This document shows, piece by piece, positions 17,582 to 26,554 of a DNA stretch of 64,000 nt; within the stretch, counting starts at the first letter, position 1; every line of letters begins with the position of its first letter. Source of the stretch: Novipirellula artificiosorum (GTDB taxonomy: Bacteria; Planctomycetota; Planctomycetia; Pirellulales; Pirellulaceae). Position numbers and translations under genes: made by a program. Below the pieces are notes generated by a model that worked only from the letters and a program-made list of their open reading frames with translations, made no database searches and had not been told where the DNA came from. The DNA lies in NCBI RefSeq assembly GCF_007860135.1, contig NZ_SJPV01000006.1:291304-355303 (forward strand), written 5' to 3'.

Positions 17582-18479
17582 TCCGGCGAAGACGCGAGAA
17601 ACCAGCAAGTGGTGTCACGATGGTGATCGGCCAAGTGTGGTGATTCTCGGGGCACCCAACCGTGATCGCGTTCAATCGGAACTCGCTCGTTTGCGGCCCA
17701 CCCTTGCGGAAAGCGCCCACATTGTTGCCGAGGATTTGGCGTTTCAGTACGAGTTTGAAGACGTCGAAATTGATCTGGTCATTGTGCTTGGTGGTGACGG
17801 CTCGATCTTACAAGCGGCCCGCCAAATGGGTCAGCATCAGTCGCCGGTGTTGGGCGTCAATTGTGGTCGTTTGGGATTCCTCGCCGCATTGTCCCCAGAC
17901 GATTTTCTACAGGCCTGGCCCGATGTGCTGCGGGGATCGTTTGATGTGATTGATCATTTGATGATTCAGATCACGGTCATGCGTGGCGAACAGAAGATCG
18001 CAGAACAATTAGCACTAAACGAAGTTGCGATTCTGCGGGGCGCCCCCTACTTGATCCTGGACATCGACCTGTACGCCGACGGCCATCTCGCGACTCGCTA
18101 CCGATGCGACGGCTTGATCCTCGCAACGCCCGTCGGATCGACGGCGCACAATTTGTCCGCCGGAGGGCCGATTCTGAGGCGGAACCTGCAAGCGATCGTG
18201 ATTTCACCGATTAGTCCGCACACGTTGACCTATCGCCCGGTCGTCGACTCGGCCGATACGGTTTTCGAATTGTCCGTGACCGAGCCTTACGAATCGACCA
18301 GCGTCGTCGTGGACGGACGCATCCTGAGCCAATTGTTGCCGGGGGATCGAGTGCGCGTTGAGCGGGCAGGGGCAACGTTCCAAATGTTGTCGGTACCCGG
18401 CCAGGACGACTATCGCACGCTCCGAGACAAATTGGGCTGGGGAGGTACGGTCAATGCGAATTCCAGGCAAAGCGATTAA
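17568..18479 (+). CDS. nadK: NAD kinase
   Basis: Phosphorylates NAD to NADP, supplying the NADPH used by the MEP pathway and biosynthesis. The GGDGS motif (VLGGDGSILQAAR), CGRLGFLAAL, the NE/D motif NEVAILRG, and DGLILATPVGSTAHNLSAGGP are all present. The start is taken at ATG 17568, which overlaps the end of dxs by 14 bases and suggests translational coupling; ATG 17553 is the alternative. About 303 residues, as expected. Confidence 0.95.
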   Translation: MPPTDPAKTRETSKWCHDGDRPSVVILGAPNRDRVQSELARLRPTLAESAHIVAEDLAFQYEFEDVEIDLVIVLGGDGSILQAARQMGQHQSPVLGVNCGRLGFLAALSPDDFLQAWPDVLRGSFDVIDHLMIQITVMRGEQKIAEQLALNEVAILRGAPYLILDIDLYADGHLATRYRCDGLILATPVGSTAHNLSAGGPILRRNLQAIVISPISPHTLTYRPVVDSADTVFELSVTEPYESTSVVVDGRILSQLLPGDRVRVERAGATFQMLSVPGQDDYRTLRDKLGWGGTVNANSRQSD

Positions 18480-18551
18480 CGAGCGGTTAGAGCTTGCGCT
18501 GCCGAGAGCGTGGGAGGGTGTTCCATTCCCCTCACGCTTGAACTGCTTTTG

Positions 18552-19367
18552 TCACTGATAGACGCGCACGTAGTCGACCAGCATTTGCTGTGGAAATTTG
18601 GTTTCTTGGTTGACGGGGCCAACGAAACCACCCCCCACCGCCAAGTTCAGTAGCAGATGGAACGACTGATCAAACGGTGCAGGGAAACCCGCAGCGGACG
18701 AGTTCCACTTGGTTTGCGTTTGATAGAGATGGCCGTCGACACGCCACTCGATCTTGCCTTTGCTCCAATCGACGGCGAAGGTATGGTAATCGTCGGCAAA
18801 GCTGCCTTGGGGAAGGGTATAGGAGTCGCCAGTGTGGACGTTGTTCGGCCAAGCGGGTCCATAGTGCAAGGTGCCCAAAACGGTTTCCGGTTGTTGTCCA
18901 CGCATTTCCATGATGTCGATCTCTCCGCTGGCGGCCCATCCCCCGTAGGTTTCCTCGGTTGGCAACATCCATATCGCAGGCCAAATCCCTGCTCCGCGCG
19001 GAAGTTTCGCTCGGACTTCGACCCGCCCATATTTCCAATCTCCACGGCGTTTGGTGCGCACCCGGCCCGACGAATACTCTCGCTCGGTACCGCTGACACC
19101 CGCGTGATCTCGGTGGGCCTCGAGAATCAAGGATCCGTTCTCGACGCGAACGTTCTTGCTCCGATCCGTGTAGATCTGAAGCTCATGGTTCCCACCACCA
19201 AAGGCATTGACTTCGATTTCCCACTTGGAATAGTCGAGCAAATCGCCGTTGAATTCGTCCTGCCAAACCAGGGAATCAAAAGGGGGTTCGGCGGATGCCT
19301 GGGCCCAAATCGCGTTGGCAAAACAAAACGATGCAATGAGAGTCAGCACGACGGAGAAACGACTCAT
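18552..19367 (-). CDS. Secreted glycoside hydrolase family 16 enzyme
   Basis: A GH16 endo-beta-glucanase-like protein (laminarinase/agarase/carrageenase superfamily). The catalytic signature GEIDIMEMRG is present, with the two catalytic Glu residues flanking D. Also seen are QDEFNGDLLDYSKWE near the start, RVRTKRRGDWKYGRVEVRAKLPRG and YHTFAVDWSKGKIEWRVDG. ATG 19367 gives a signal peptide (MSRFSVVLTLIASFCFANAIWA) and about 271 residues, a single-domain enzyme. The IDIMEM spacing fits the laminarinase-type bulged active site, so beta-1,3-glucan is a plausible substrate. It converges on nadK. Confidence 0.92.
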   Translation of the reverse strand: MSRFSVVLTLIASFCFANAIWAQASAEPPFDSLVWQDEFNGDLLDYSKWEIEVNAFGGGNHELQIYTDRSKNVRVENGSLILEAHRDHAGVSGTEREYSSGRVRTKRRGDWKYGRVEVRAKLPRGAGIWPAIWMLPTEETYGGWAASGEIDIMEMRGQQPETVLGTLHYGPAWPNNVHTGDSYTLPQGSFADDYHTFAVDWSKGKIEWRVDGHLYQTQTKWNSSAAGFPAPFDQSFHLLLNLAVGGGFVGPVNQETKFPQQMLVDYVRVYQ

Positions 19368-19446
19368 TCGGTTGCCTTGAGAAAAAGGGATTTGCCTATT
19401 AAGGAACAGAGCAAGGTTGCGGGTCTTCTTCCGATTCGAAAGTTCG

Positions 19447-20724
19447 TTAGGCCAAGGGCGTCTGAGACAAACACTTGCCAATTTGTCGGACTGCCTGACG
19501 GAGCCGTTGTTCATTCTCGACCAAGGACATGCGTAAAAAGCCCTCGCCCGCTTGACCAAAGCCGCTTCCGGGACTGACCGCCACGTTTCCCTCTTCGAGC
19601 AACTTCAAGGCAAAGTCCATCGTGCTCATCGTTTTCCGCCACGCTTCGGGAACCTCGGCCCAAACGAACATGCCCGCTTTTGGCGGTGTCACATTCCACC
19701 CCAAGCGTTTCAGTCCGCTGACCAACACGTCCCTTCGTCCTTGATAGATCTGCGACTGTCTTTCAACGTTCGCTTCGGTTTCACGCAACGCAACGATCGC
19801 CGCGATTTGGATGGCTTGGAACATCCCATAGTCGTAATAACCCTTGACAGTCCCCAAACCACGAATCATTTCCGAGTTTCCAGCACAAAAGCCAACTCGC
19901 CATCCGGCCATGTTGTACCCCTTGCTCATCGTCGTGAACTCGACGCCAACGTCTTTTGCGCCAGCGGCAGCAAGAAAGCTGGGCGGCCGATACCCGTCGA
20001 ATGCGACATCGGCGTAAGCAAAATCATGGATCACCATGAACCCGTACTTCTTTGCCAGCCGAACCACTTCCACGAAGAACTCCGGTTCGATCACCGCGGA
20101 CGAGGGGTTATGAGGGTAGTTGACGATCAGCACTTTCGGCGTTGGTGCCATGTGTTCGCAGGTGTAGGCAACGTTTCGCAAGAAACGCTCGGAATCCGCG
20201 ACGTCCAGCGCCACCACGTTGCCGCTGGCAAGAATCACTCCATACATGTGGACGGGAAAGTAAGGGGACGGGATCATGGCCGTGTCGCCCGGTCCCATCA
20301 AGGCCAAGCACATGTGCGAGAAGCCTTCCTTGCTGCCCAAGCACGACATGACTTCGAGTTCGGGATCAAGCCGAACGCCATATTGCCGATAGTACTTGCT
20401 GGCGACCTCTCGGCGCAGGTTTGAAATTCCATTCGATTTACTGTAGCCGTGGTTCCCCGGGTCTGCGGCCGCGTCCGCCAATTTTTGGATCACGGCCGGA
20501 TCGGGCGGATCCGACGGGTTGCCCATCCCCAAGTCAATGACGTCATCGCCCGCGCGACGTTTCTGATACAACGAGTTGTTGATTCGCCCAAACATGTAGG
20601 GAGGCAAGCGATCCACGCGAGATGCAAATTTGACCTCGAACGGTTGGGGAACCGGATCGGTCGTCGGTGGCTTGATCGCCGGCGCATCGATATTGGGCGT
20701 ATCCGAATTAAACGGTTGACTCAT
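19447..20724 (-). CDS. Class I/II PLP-dependent aminotransferase (AlaC/DapL-like)
   Basis: A fold type I aminotransferase. The PLP lysine is in TMSKGYNMAGWRVGF; VNYPHNPSSAV, HDFAYADVAFDGY and the N-terminal DLGMGNPSDPP and GYSKSNGISNLRREVASKYYRQYGV segments also match. These resemble alanine aminotransferase AlaC and LL-diaminopimelate aminotransferase relatives. The start is placed at ATG 20724 (MSQPFNSD); 31 codons upstream to GTG/ATG-like starts are possible. Substrate (Ala/Glu, or diaminopimelate) cannot be settled by eye. Confidence 0.87.
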   Translation of the reverse strand: MSQPFNSDTPNIDAPAIKPPTTDPVPQPFEVKFASRVDRLPPYMFGRINNSLYQKRRAGDDVIDLGMGNPSDPPDPAVIQKLADAAADPGNHGYSKSNGISNLRREVASKYYRQYGVRLDPELEVMSCLGSKEGFSHMCLALMGPGDTAMIPSPYFPVHMYGVILASGNVVALDVADSERFLRNVAYTCEHMAPTPKVLIVNYPHNPSSAVIEPEFFVEVVRLAKKYGFMVIHDFAYADVAFDGYRPPSFLAAAGAKDVGVEFTTMSKGYNMAGWRVGFCAGNSEMIRGLGTVKGYYDYGMFQAIQIAAIVALRETEANVERQSQIYQGRRDVLVSGLKRLGWNVTPPKAGMFVWAEVPEAWRKTMSTMDFALKLLEEGNVAVSPGSGFGQAGEGFLRMSLVENEQRLRQAVRQIGKCLSQTPLA

Positions 20725-20894
20725 GTTCGTCACGTTAGGGAGTAAGAATTCAGCCTTGAGACTGCGACCCACAGAGTAGGGGGCTTGTTGGGCCGTGCAG
20801 GTCACCATTGTCGACAAGACACGCTCACTCGCCCAGGGGTTATCGGAAACACGATTTTTGATCTATGGCTGGCCCGAACGGCGAGGACCAACAC

Positions 20895-20926
20895 GAAAAA
20901 AGCCCGGCCTTTGCAGACCGAGCTTT
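20895..20926 (-). terminator. Rho-independent terminator of the foldase gene
   Basis: On the minus strand the stem AAGCTCGG pairs with CCGGGCTT (one G-U pair) around a ten-base loop, followed by a run of six T. It lies 24 bases after the stop of the foldase gene (20950) and before the aminotransferase start, separating the two transcripts. Confidence 0.8.
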
Positions 20927-20949
20927 CACAATTTCCTTGAAGAGGATGC

Positions 20950-22758
20950 CTACTTTTGGGACCCTTCCGATGCGTTTGCGACTCGCGGTATTTCCTTCGC
21001 TGCGACGAAGAAATTATCGATTTCAGCGGCTGACTTCAGTTGCTCAAACTTGAGACTCATCGCCAAATTCGTCTTCTTCTCCATCAGGTCGCGAATCAAC
21101 TCGTCGCGAACCGCTGCCATATCCTTAACAACCGGTTCGGTGTACCCCTGGCAACGCATCACGATGTACTTGTCGCCCGTCACCACAATCCCACTCAGAT
21201 CGCCCGGTTTCATGGCAAACGCTTCCCGTTCGATCGCAGGTTGACCACTGTGTTTGCGGATCGGCGGTACCTTTCCCATGTTGCTCGCTGAAACCGGTTC
21301 GACGCTGTACTGTTCGGCCAGTTGTCCAAAGAACGTGTCGGTGGGGTTATCGCGGGCCATCTCCCAAACTTTCTGGGCAGACCGTTGGTCCGAGAGCACA
21401 ACGGCCAGGACTTCAACACGAGGCCCGAAAGCTGAGTCATAGCCCTTTTGGATGTCTTGTTCGGTCAACGTGACCGATGCCTCGACCAGTTTTTTCATCG
21501 CAACGCTTGGCCACACTGCATCGCGAAAGTAAAGTTCACGGGTGCTGGACGAGTCGGCGGTGACCGATTCAATCCAAGCGTCGACATCGGCCTTTCCGTC
21601 ACTGCGGATGTAACCGAAACTGATCGCAGCTCGTTCGACCTCTTCTTGCAAGTCGGCATCCACGACGACTTGGTTTGCCTTGCGAAGTGCTTGCATCAAC
21701 ATTTTGCGATGAATCTCGCCTTCAAGCACTTCCTCACCGTGACGTTTGATACATTCGGCTGCAACGGATGCGAGGGTGACTTGCTGTCCGTTGACGATGG
21801 CGGCGACTCCGGGGTATTGGTTCATCTTTGCTTCGTCGCCTAGTACGGTGACGACTTGGGCTTCTCGTTGCAAATTCACGAACAGTTCGCTCGCGGCGCC
21901 TCGCATTTTTTCATCGCGAATGCGATCGGTGATCTGTTCACGGATACTTGGCATGGCTTGCGGGCTCGGAGTCGCATCACCGATCCTGCGAACCGCTTGC
22001 AGGATGATCCACTGATCGCCAAGCTGCAGTACATCGGAAACCTGATTCTCACGGAGTGCGAATGCTGCGTCTTCGAGCCGTGAATCACCATTGTATCGGC
22101 GAATCGGAGGGATCAACCCCCCCACGCTCGCGCTGGATTCGTCTTCACTATATTGCTTTGCTAACGATGCAAACTGATCGGGCTTGGCGACTGCCTGTTG
22201 GTGAAGCGAATCCGCCGTGGCACGGTCAGCGACCATGATCAAGCGACACTTGACTGCTTCCCCGAATTGGGAAAGGAACGCTCGATCGTATTCCTGTTGG
22301 CTGACTTGGACTTTGTCGGCCACCAAACGACGCAACGCCAGCATGGGCCAAATGATTTCGCGGCTGTATTGATCTGGTGCGATGTCACGTTCTTCCTGCA
22401 GCAGTTGCAAGTAGGCTTGCATCGACAATCCAAACTTGGCCGCAACTCGCGAGATCTCTTCGCGAACTTCCGTCGAGGTGACTTCAATGCCCTGCGAATT
22501 GCAAGCTTGCAAGATCAAGTGTCGATTGACCATGTTCTCGAGCACTTCGTCGCCATACCGCCGGAGCGACTCGTCGGCCAGCGTTTTCCGAGTGATCGGG
22601 TCGGCATTCACGACCGCGACCACGTCGTTGGCCGTGTCTTGTGCCGTTGTCGTTCCAGCGGAATGGGCGGAAAAAACGCCTAGCGCCAGCGACAAATAGA
22701 GGCCAAAACGAAGTAGTGAAGTCATCCACAATTTGAATCGATGGGGTTGGTAAAGCAT
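20950..22758 (-). CDS. Exported SurA/PrsA-like foldase with internal duplication
   Basis: A parvulin-type peptidyl-prolyl isomerase family protein of about 602 residues. A signal peptide follows ATG 22758, which is preceded by AAAGGAG at a proper distance. The chain then repeats itself. Half one has VVAVVNADPITRKTLADESLRRYGDEVLENMVNRHLI then LAKQYSEDESSASVGGLIPPIRRYNG. Half two has VAAIVNGQQVTLASVAAECIKRHGEEVLEGEIHRKML then LAEQYSVEPVSASNMGKVPPIRKHSG. So SurA-like chaperone plus parvulin modules occur twice. Role: folding of exported proteins. It follows the lolCD genes on the same strand. Confidence 0.85.
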   Translation of the reverse strand: MLYQPHRFKLWMTSLLRFGLYLSLALGVFSAHSAGTTTAQDTANDVVAVVNADPITRKTLADESLRRYGDEVLENMVNRHLILQACNSQGIEVTSTEVREEISRVAAKFGLSMQAYLQLLQEERDIAPDQYSREIIWPMLALRRLVADKVQVSQQEYDRAFLSQFGEAVKCRLIMVADRATADSLHQQAVAKPDQFASLAKQYSEDESSASVGGLIPPIRRYNGDSRLEDAAFALRENQVSDVLQLGDQWIILQAVRRIGDATPSPQAMPSIREQITDRIRDEKMRGAASELFVNLQREAQVVTVLGDEAKMNQYPGVAAIVNGQQVTLASVAAECIKRHGEEVLEGEIHRKMLMQALRKANQVVVDADLQEEVERAAISFGYIRSDGKADVDAWIESVTADSSSTRELYFRDAVWPSVAMKKLVEASVTLTEQDIQKGYDSAFGPRVEVLAVVLSDQRSAQKVWEMARDNPTDTFFGQLAEQYSVEPVSASNMGKVPPIRKHSGQPAIEREAFAMKPGDLSGIVVTGDKYIVMRCQGYTEPVVKDMAAVRDELIRDLMEKKTNLAMSLKFEQLKSAAEIDNFFVAAKEIPRVANASEGSQK

Positions 22759-22943
22759 CCCGGTCACTCCTTTGAACCGATCGTTGGGTCAAATGGCTCA
22801 CCAAAGTACGAAATCCAAGCGTTTTCGCAGCGAGCGCGTCTTAAGAAGCCATCTTTACGAAAATATCCCTTTTCGCTCAAGATTGAATTGCAGAGTCTTT
22901 TCGGGCGTAGATTCATACAAGCTGACAAAACGGTCGCGGCTGA

Positions 22944-23666
22944 CTACGCTGCCTGCAGTGACGACGGTTTCGTTTCCAGAAGCCCATCTTGCATTCGGTA
23001 ACACACATCCGCACTTTCGGCGATCGCGTCGTCGTGGGTGATCATGACGATCGTCAAGTTCTCTTCCCGGCTGAGTTGGACCAGCAGACCGAGGATCGAT
23101 TCCCCCGTATCCGTATCCAAGTTGCCAGTGGGTTCGTCTGCCAACAGCAGGGTTGGATCGGTCATCAGTGCTCTTGCGATCGCCGCCCGCTGCATCTCCC
23201 CGCCGCTCATTTCGGCTGGCCGGTGTGACGCGCGATGCAACAGCCCAACCCGGTCGAGCATGGCCTCGGCACGCTTTCTCGCTTCGCGGCGGTTGCAAAA
23301 ATAGCTCCATAAGCTTTGTCCGATCATCATCGGTGCAAGGACGTTCTCAATCGCGGACAACTCCGGCAACAAATGGTAGAACTGGAAGATGATGCCAATG
23401 TCATGGTTGCGATAAGCATCACGCCGCGCCCGCGGTGCATTGTCAATTCGCTGGCCTTGGAAATAGATCTCGCCCGAATCGGGCTGATCGAGAGTCGCAA
23501 GCAAATGCATCAGTGTGCTCTTGCCGCTGCCCGATCGCCCCACAAGCGCGTTGACCTTGCCCGCTGTGATGTCGACATCGACGCCGCGAAGCACCGGGAC
23601 CTCAATGCGATCTTTGCGGTAGCTCTTATGAACACCGTGTGCTTGGAGAACGAATTCACTCTTCAT
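22944..23666 (-). CDS. LolD-like ABC transporter ATP-binding protein
   Basis: A 240-residue ATPase of the LolD/MacB class. Walker A is GRSGSGKSTLMHLLATLDQPD, the signature motif is MSGGEMQRAAIARALM, Walker B is LLLADEPTGNLD. The switch His is in MITHDD. These ATPases pair with FtsX-fold permeases to move lipoproteins or substrates out of the inner membrane without pumping them through it. The permease gene lies upstream, separated by a 199-base spacer that contains tandem repeats. The start ATG 23666 (MKSEFVLQAHGVHKSY) is the canonical one. Confidence 0.92.
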   Translation of the reverse strand: MKSEFVLQAHGVHKSYRKDRIEVPVLRGVDVDITAGKVNALVGRSGSGKSTLMHLLATLDQPDSGEIYFQGQRIDNAPRARRDAYRNHDIGIIFQFYHLLPELSAIENVLAPMMIGQSLWSYFCNRREARKRAEAMLDRVGLLHRASHRPAEMSGGEMQRAAIARALMTDPTLLLADEPTGNLDTDTGESILGLLVQLSREENLTIVMITHDDAIAESADVCYRMQDGLLETKPSSLQAA

Positions 23667-23754
23667 GGGGATGGCTTTTGAATTAATAGGTTTTGTCACA
23701 ACGGTGTCTCGTGTCCAACGCAGGCCAATGCTCTGTTCAACGCTGGTCAATGCG

Positions 23755-23870
23755 CGGAACCGCAACGCGGTGGTCCAGCTATTCGGAACCGCAACGCGGT
23801 GGTCCAGCTATTCGGAACCGCAACGCGGTGGTCCAGCTATTCGGAACCGCAAGGCGGTGGTCCAGCTATT
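23755..23870. repeat. Four-copy 29-bp tandem repeat in the lolC-lolD spacer
   Basis: Four consecutive 29-base units start at 23755, 23784, 23813 and 23842. Units 1-3 are identical and unit 4 has one C-to-G change. Each contains CGCAACGCGGTGGTCCAGC. There are no spacers, so it is not a CRISPR array. The CTA near the end of unit 4 (23866-23868) is the TAG stop codon of the upstream permease gene, so the array overlaps the coding end. Confidence 0.95.
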
Positions 23871-25461
23871 CGAATCGCAACGCTTGAACCGGGTGCATTC
23901 TGGCCGCTCGCAGTGCCGGCAAGACACTTGCCATCGCTGCGATCGCGACGGCACCGGCCATCACCCAACAAAGTGTAAACGGATCAATGATCGTAGGGAT
24001 TTCGGTAAAGTAATAAACGGTCGGATCGAAAACCTCTTGACCGGTGATTTTTTCAATCCACCTTGCGACCTCGTTGATGTGACCAACGAACAACAAACCG
24101 CCAATCAACCCCGCACCGCTGCCGACCACTCCCAGCAACAGCCCGTAGCTCAAAAAGATGCTCATCACACCTCGGCCTGATGCGCCGAGGGCTTTGAGCG
24201 TGCCGATGTCGCGTGTCTTTTCAACGACGATCATGAAGAACGTCGCCAGGATTCCGAATCCCGCAACGGCGATGATCAGGAACAGCAGGATGTTCAAAAT
24301 GGTCGTTTCCAACCGGACGGCCGCCAACAGGGGGCCTTGCATGTCTTTCCACGTTTGGATGTTGTAGGCGTAGATTTCTGGTGGGAAGCGGTGACGAAGG
24401 GCATCGCGGACCGCGTTCAAGTCGGCCCCTTCCACCAATTTCAATTGGATGGTGGTGACGCTGCGAATGCCCGATTGCGGGTCGATCATGCCGCGAAAAT
24501 CTTGCAATTGGTCGAGCCGAACGAAGGCGAACGTGCTGTCATATTCGCTCATCCCGGATTCGTACAAATCAACGACGGTAAATTTTTGATTGATGACTTT
24601 CGTGTTGTCCGACGCATTGGGGAACATCATCCGCACGTCATCGCCAGGGCGGCAATAGTAAGTATCGCGAACGACGTTGTCCGCGTCGCGATGTTTTAGA
24701 CTGCAGGTTGCAATCCCCAAGATGATCCCTGGGTGGGGGTCAAACTCGGGGTCGAATTCCTTCGCCGCCTCGACCCCCGTCCCACTGAACAATTCGGGTG
24801 ACATGACTGCCGGAAACCTGGGGCTTTCGGGCCCCGTGGCTGCAGCAAGTCCGGTGGCGTTTGGGTTGGCAAGTGGCGACGGTTGTGACAATTCCGCGTT
24901 CCGTTTCGCCTTCAGCACTTCGATCCGTTCGCGTTCGAGCTCAAGGGCCTTTTGCATCCGCGCGGCTCGGCGTCGCCACGCCCAACCCGACTCGGGAAAG
25001 CCCTCGCGATCGGGGGCATACCCGTTTTCGCGAAGGTCGAAACTGACTTTGGAACGGTTTTCAGGATGGAGCAGAAACTGGCCAAATTGGCTGACCGTGT
25101 TGTAAGTTTCCGGATCAAGCCCGACCAAGTTCACATGTCGAGCGATTTGTTGACCATTGAAATCGATCCCTAACATGCTGGGGACATGCACGCTGACCGA
25201 GGATCCTGCGATTTGGTCACCGGCGACCTCATGGATCTCTCGCAAATGACGCTCAGGATCGGGCATCCCGCCTACGAGATGGCATTCGATCAGAATATCG
25301 GAGGCTAGGCCGTGAAGCCGGTTATGCATCTCGACTGCAAAGCCGGACATCACACTGTTGACCACAATCAACGTCGCAACACCAAGGGTGACGCTGATGA
25401 TGGAGGCGAGCGCGATGTAACGAGTCCGCAAATAGCGGAAACAAAGCAACCAACGATACAT
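23866..25461 (-). CDS. LolC/E-like ABC transporter permease (FtsX fold)
   Basis: A 531-residue inner-membrane permease. One transmembrane helix is near the N-terminus (ALASIISVTLGVATLIVVNSVMSGF) and three lie near the C-terminus (about 390-520), the LolC/LolE arrangement with a large periplasmic domain between. That domain carries an Ala/Arg/Glu-rich helical insert (about residues 160-215). The conserved LKALGASGRGVMSIFL coupling segment is seen. It is the membrane partner of the downstream LolD-like ATPase. The C-terminal residues ALRFE end inside a 29-base tandem repeat. Confidence 0.9.
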   Translation of the reverse strand: MYRWLLCFRYLRTRYIALASIISVTLGVATLIVVNSVMSGFAVEMHNRLHGLASDILIECHLVGGMPDPERHLREIHEVAGDQIAGSSVSVHVPSMLGIDFNGQQIARHVNLVGLDPETYNTVSQFGQFLLHPENRSKVSFDLRENGYAPDREGFPESGWAWRRRAARMQKALELERERIEVLKAKRNAELSQPSPLANPNATGLAAATGPESPRFPAVMSPELFSGTGVEAAKEFDPEFDPHPGIILGIATCSLKHRDADNVVRDTYYCRPGDDVRMMFPNASDNTKVINQKFTVVDLYESGMSEYDSTFAFVRLDQLQDFRGMIDPQSGIRSVTTIQLKLVEGADLNAVRDALRHRFPPEIYAYNIQTWKDMQGPLLAAVRLETTILNILLFLIIAVAGFGILATFFMIVVEKTRDIGTLKALGASGRGVMSIFLSYGLLLGVVGSGAGLIGGLLFVGHINEVARWIEKITGQEVFDPTVYYFTEIPTIIDPFTLCWVMAGAVAIAAMASVLPALRAARMHPVQALRFE

Positions 25462-25585
25462 GGCCGTTCCTTCGGCGGTTCAGATGAAAGCGTCCCAATA
25501 CCAGGGACGAGATGAGCGGGAGTGTAGGACAGAACCGCGATGGGCGTAAACGCCAATTGAGCGATGGTTTCCCACAGATTCCTAC

Positions 25586-25627
25586 AAAAAAACGCCGTCA
25601 GCCCATCGCTTGGCCTTCGGCGTTTTC
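25586..25627 (-). terminator. Terminator-like hairpin after glutathione peroxidase
   Basis: AAAACGCCG (25589-25597) pairs perfectly with CGGCGTTTT (25618-25626). On the minus strand the stem is followed by a T-run, so it would stop transcription of the glutathione peroxidase gene before it reaches lolC. The complementary A/T flanks would also allow weak function on the plus strand. Confidence 0.8.
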
Positions 25628-25657
25628 TATCTTCATAATTTCAAAGGTGATGGCAAA

Positions 25658-26230
25658 CTATTGCAGCTCCGCTTCAATTGCTTTGAGTAAATCGGGATCA
25701 CTCGGCGTCGTCCGTGGCCCGAAACGATTCACCAATTGACCGTCGCGATCGACGAGAAATTTCTCGAAGTTCCATGAGATCTTGCCATCCCCAACCGGTT
25801 CGACCTTCTTGGATGTCAGGTACTTGTAAAGGTCATTGGCCCCGTCACCGTTGACCTCGATCTTGCTGAACATGGGGAAGGTGACCTTGTATTTGGTCGA
25901 GCAAAACTCTTTGATCTCGGCCTCACTGCCCGGTTCTTGACCCGCGAATTGGTTGCAGGGGAAACCGAGCACGACAAAGCCATTTTCCTCATACTTTTTG
26001 AACAGATCCTCTAATCCCGCGTATTGGGGGGTCAGCCCGCATTTACTGGCCGTGTTGACGATCAACACGACTTTGCCTTCGTAATCTTCAAGGTCAACGT
26101 TTTCACCGTCGATGTTCTTAACTTTGAAATTAAGGGCACATTCGTGGTCGGTCGTGGCTTTTGTGTCATCGGCGTTGGACATTGGAATCATGGCTCCAAG
26201 GGCGAGAAAGAGGATCATCATCAGTCGCAT
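25658..26230 (-). CDS. Exported glutathione peroxidase family protein
   Basis: Reduces hydrogen or lipid peroxides with thiol reductants. The family core is complete: VLIVNTASKCGLTPQY with a peroxidatic Cys (not selenocysteine), GFPCNQFAGQEPGSEAEIKEFC, and WNFEKFLVDRDGQLVNRF. ATG 26230 gives about 190 residues starting MRLMMILFLALGAMIPMSNA, a signal peptide, so it acts in the periplasm. The gene ends in its own terminator. Confidence 0.93.
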   Translation of the reverse strand: MRLMMILFLALGAMIPMSNADDTKATTDHECALNFKVKNIDGENVDLEDYEGKVVLIVNTASKCGLTPQYAGLEDLFKKYEENGFVVLGFPCNQFAGQEPGSEAEIKEFCSTKYKVTFPMFSKIEVNGDGANDLYKYLTSKKVEPVGDGKISWNFEKFLVDRDGQLVNRFGPRTTPSDPDLLKAIEAELQ

Positions 26231-26554
26231 GGGGGTGGTCTCCGAAAGGTCGATCAGAAGGGGTGTGACAGTTTGCCGCGAGTACGGCGTCAATGAATAG
26301 CTGTAAACAGTATACCGAAGTTGGCAATCACGGAGAGGTGGCAAACTAGGTGGATTTTGCGAACACAAAACGAGGCTTCACGTAAAAAAAGTAGCCTTTG
26401 GGCTAGTTTACTCGCGTTTTCAAGCGGCTATACTTTGCGGCTTGACATGCTAGCACTGTCGGGTTTGCGTTGCGGTTAGATGCAAGAAGCATCGACGGGG
26501 CGAGTGCACGGTCCTACACCTTCCCATACCAGTCCCCTACCGTAAGAGGCCCCC

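Noticed and set aside
23755..23870. Array of 29-bp repeats that could suggest a CRISPR
   Set aside because: The repeats are strictly contiguous with no spacers, only four copies, and no cas genes are nearby.
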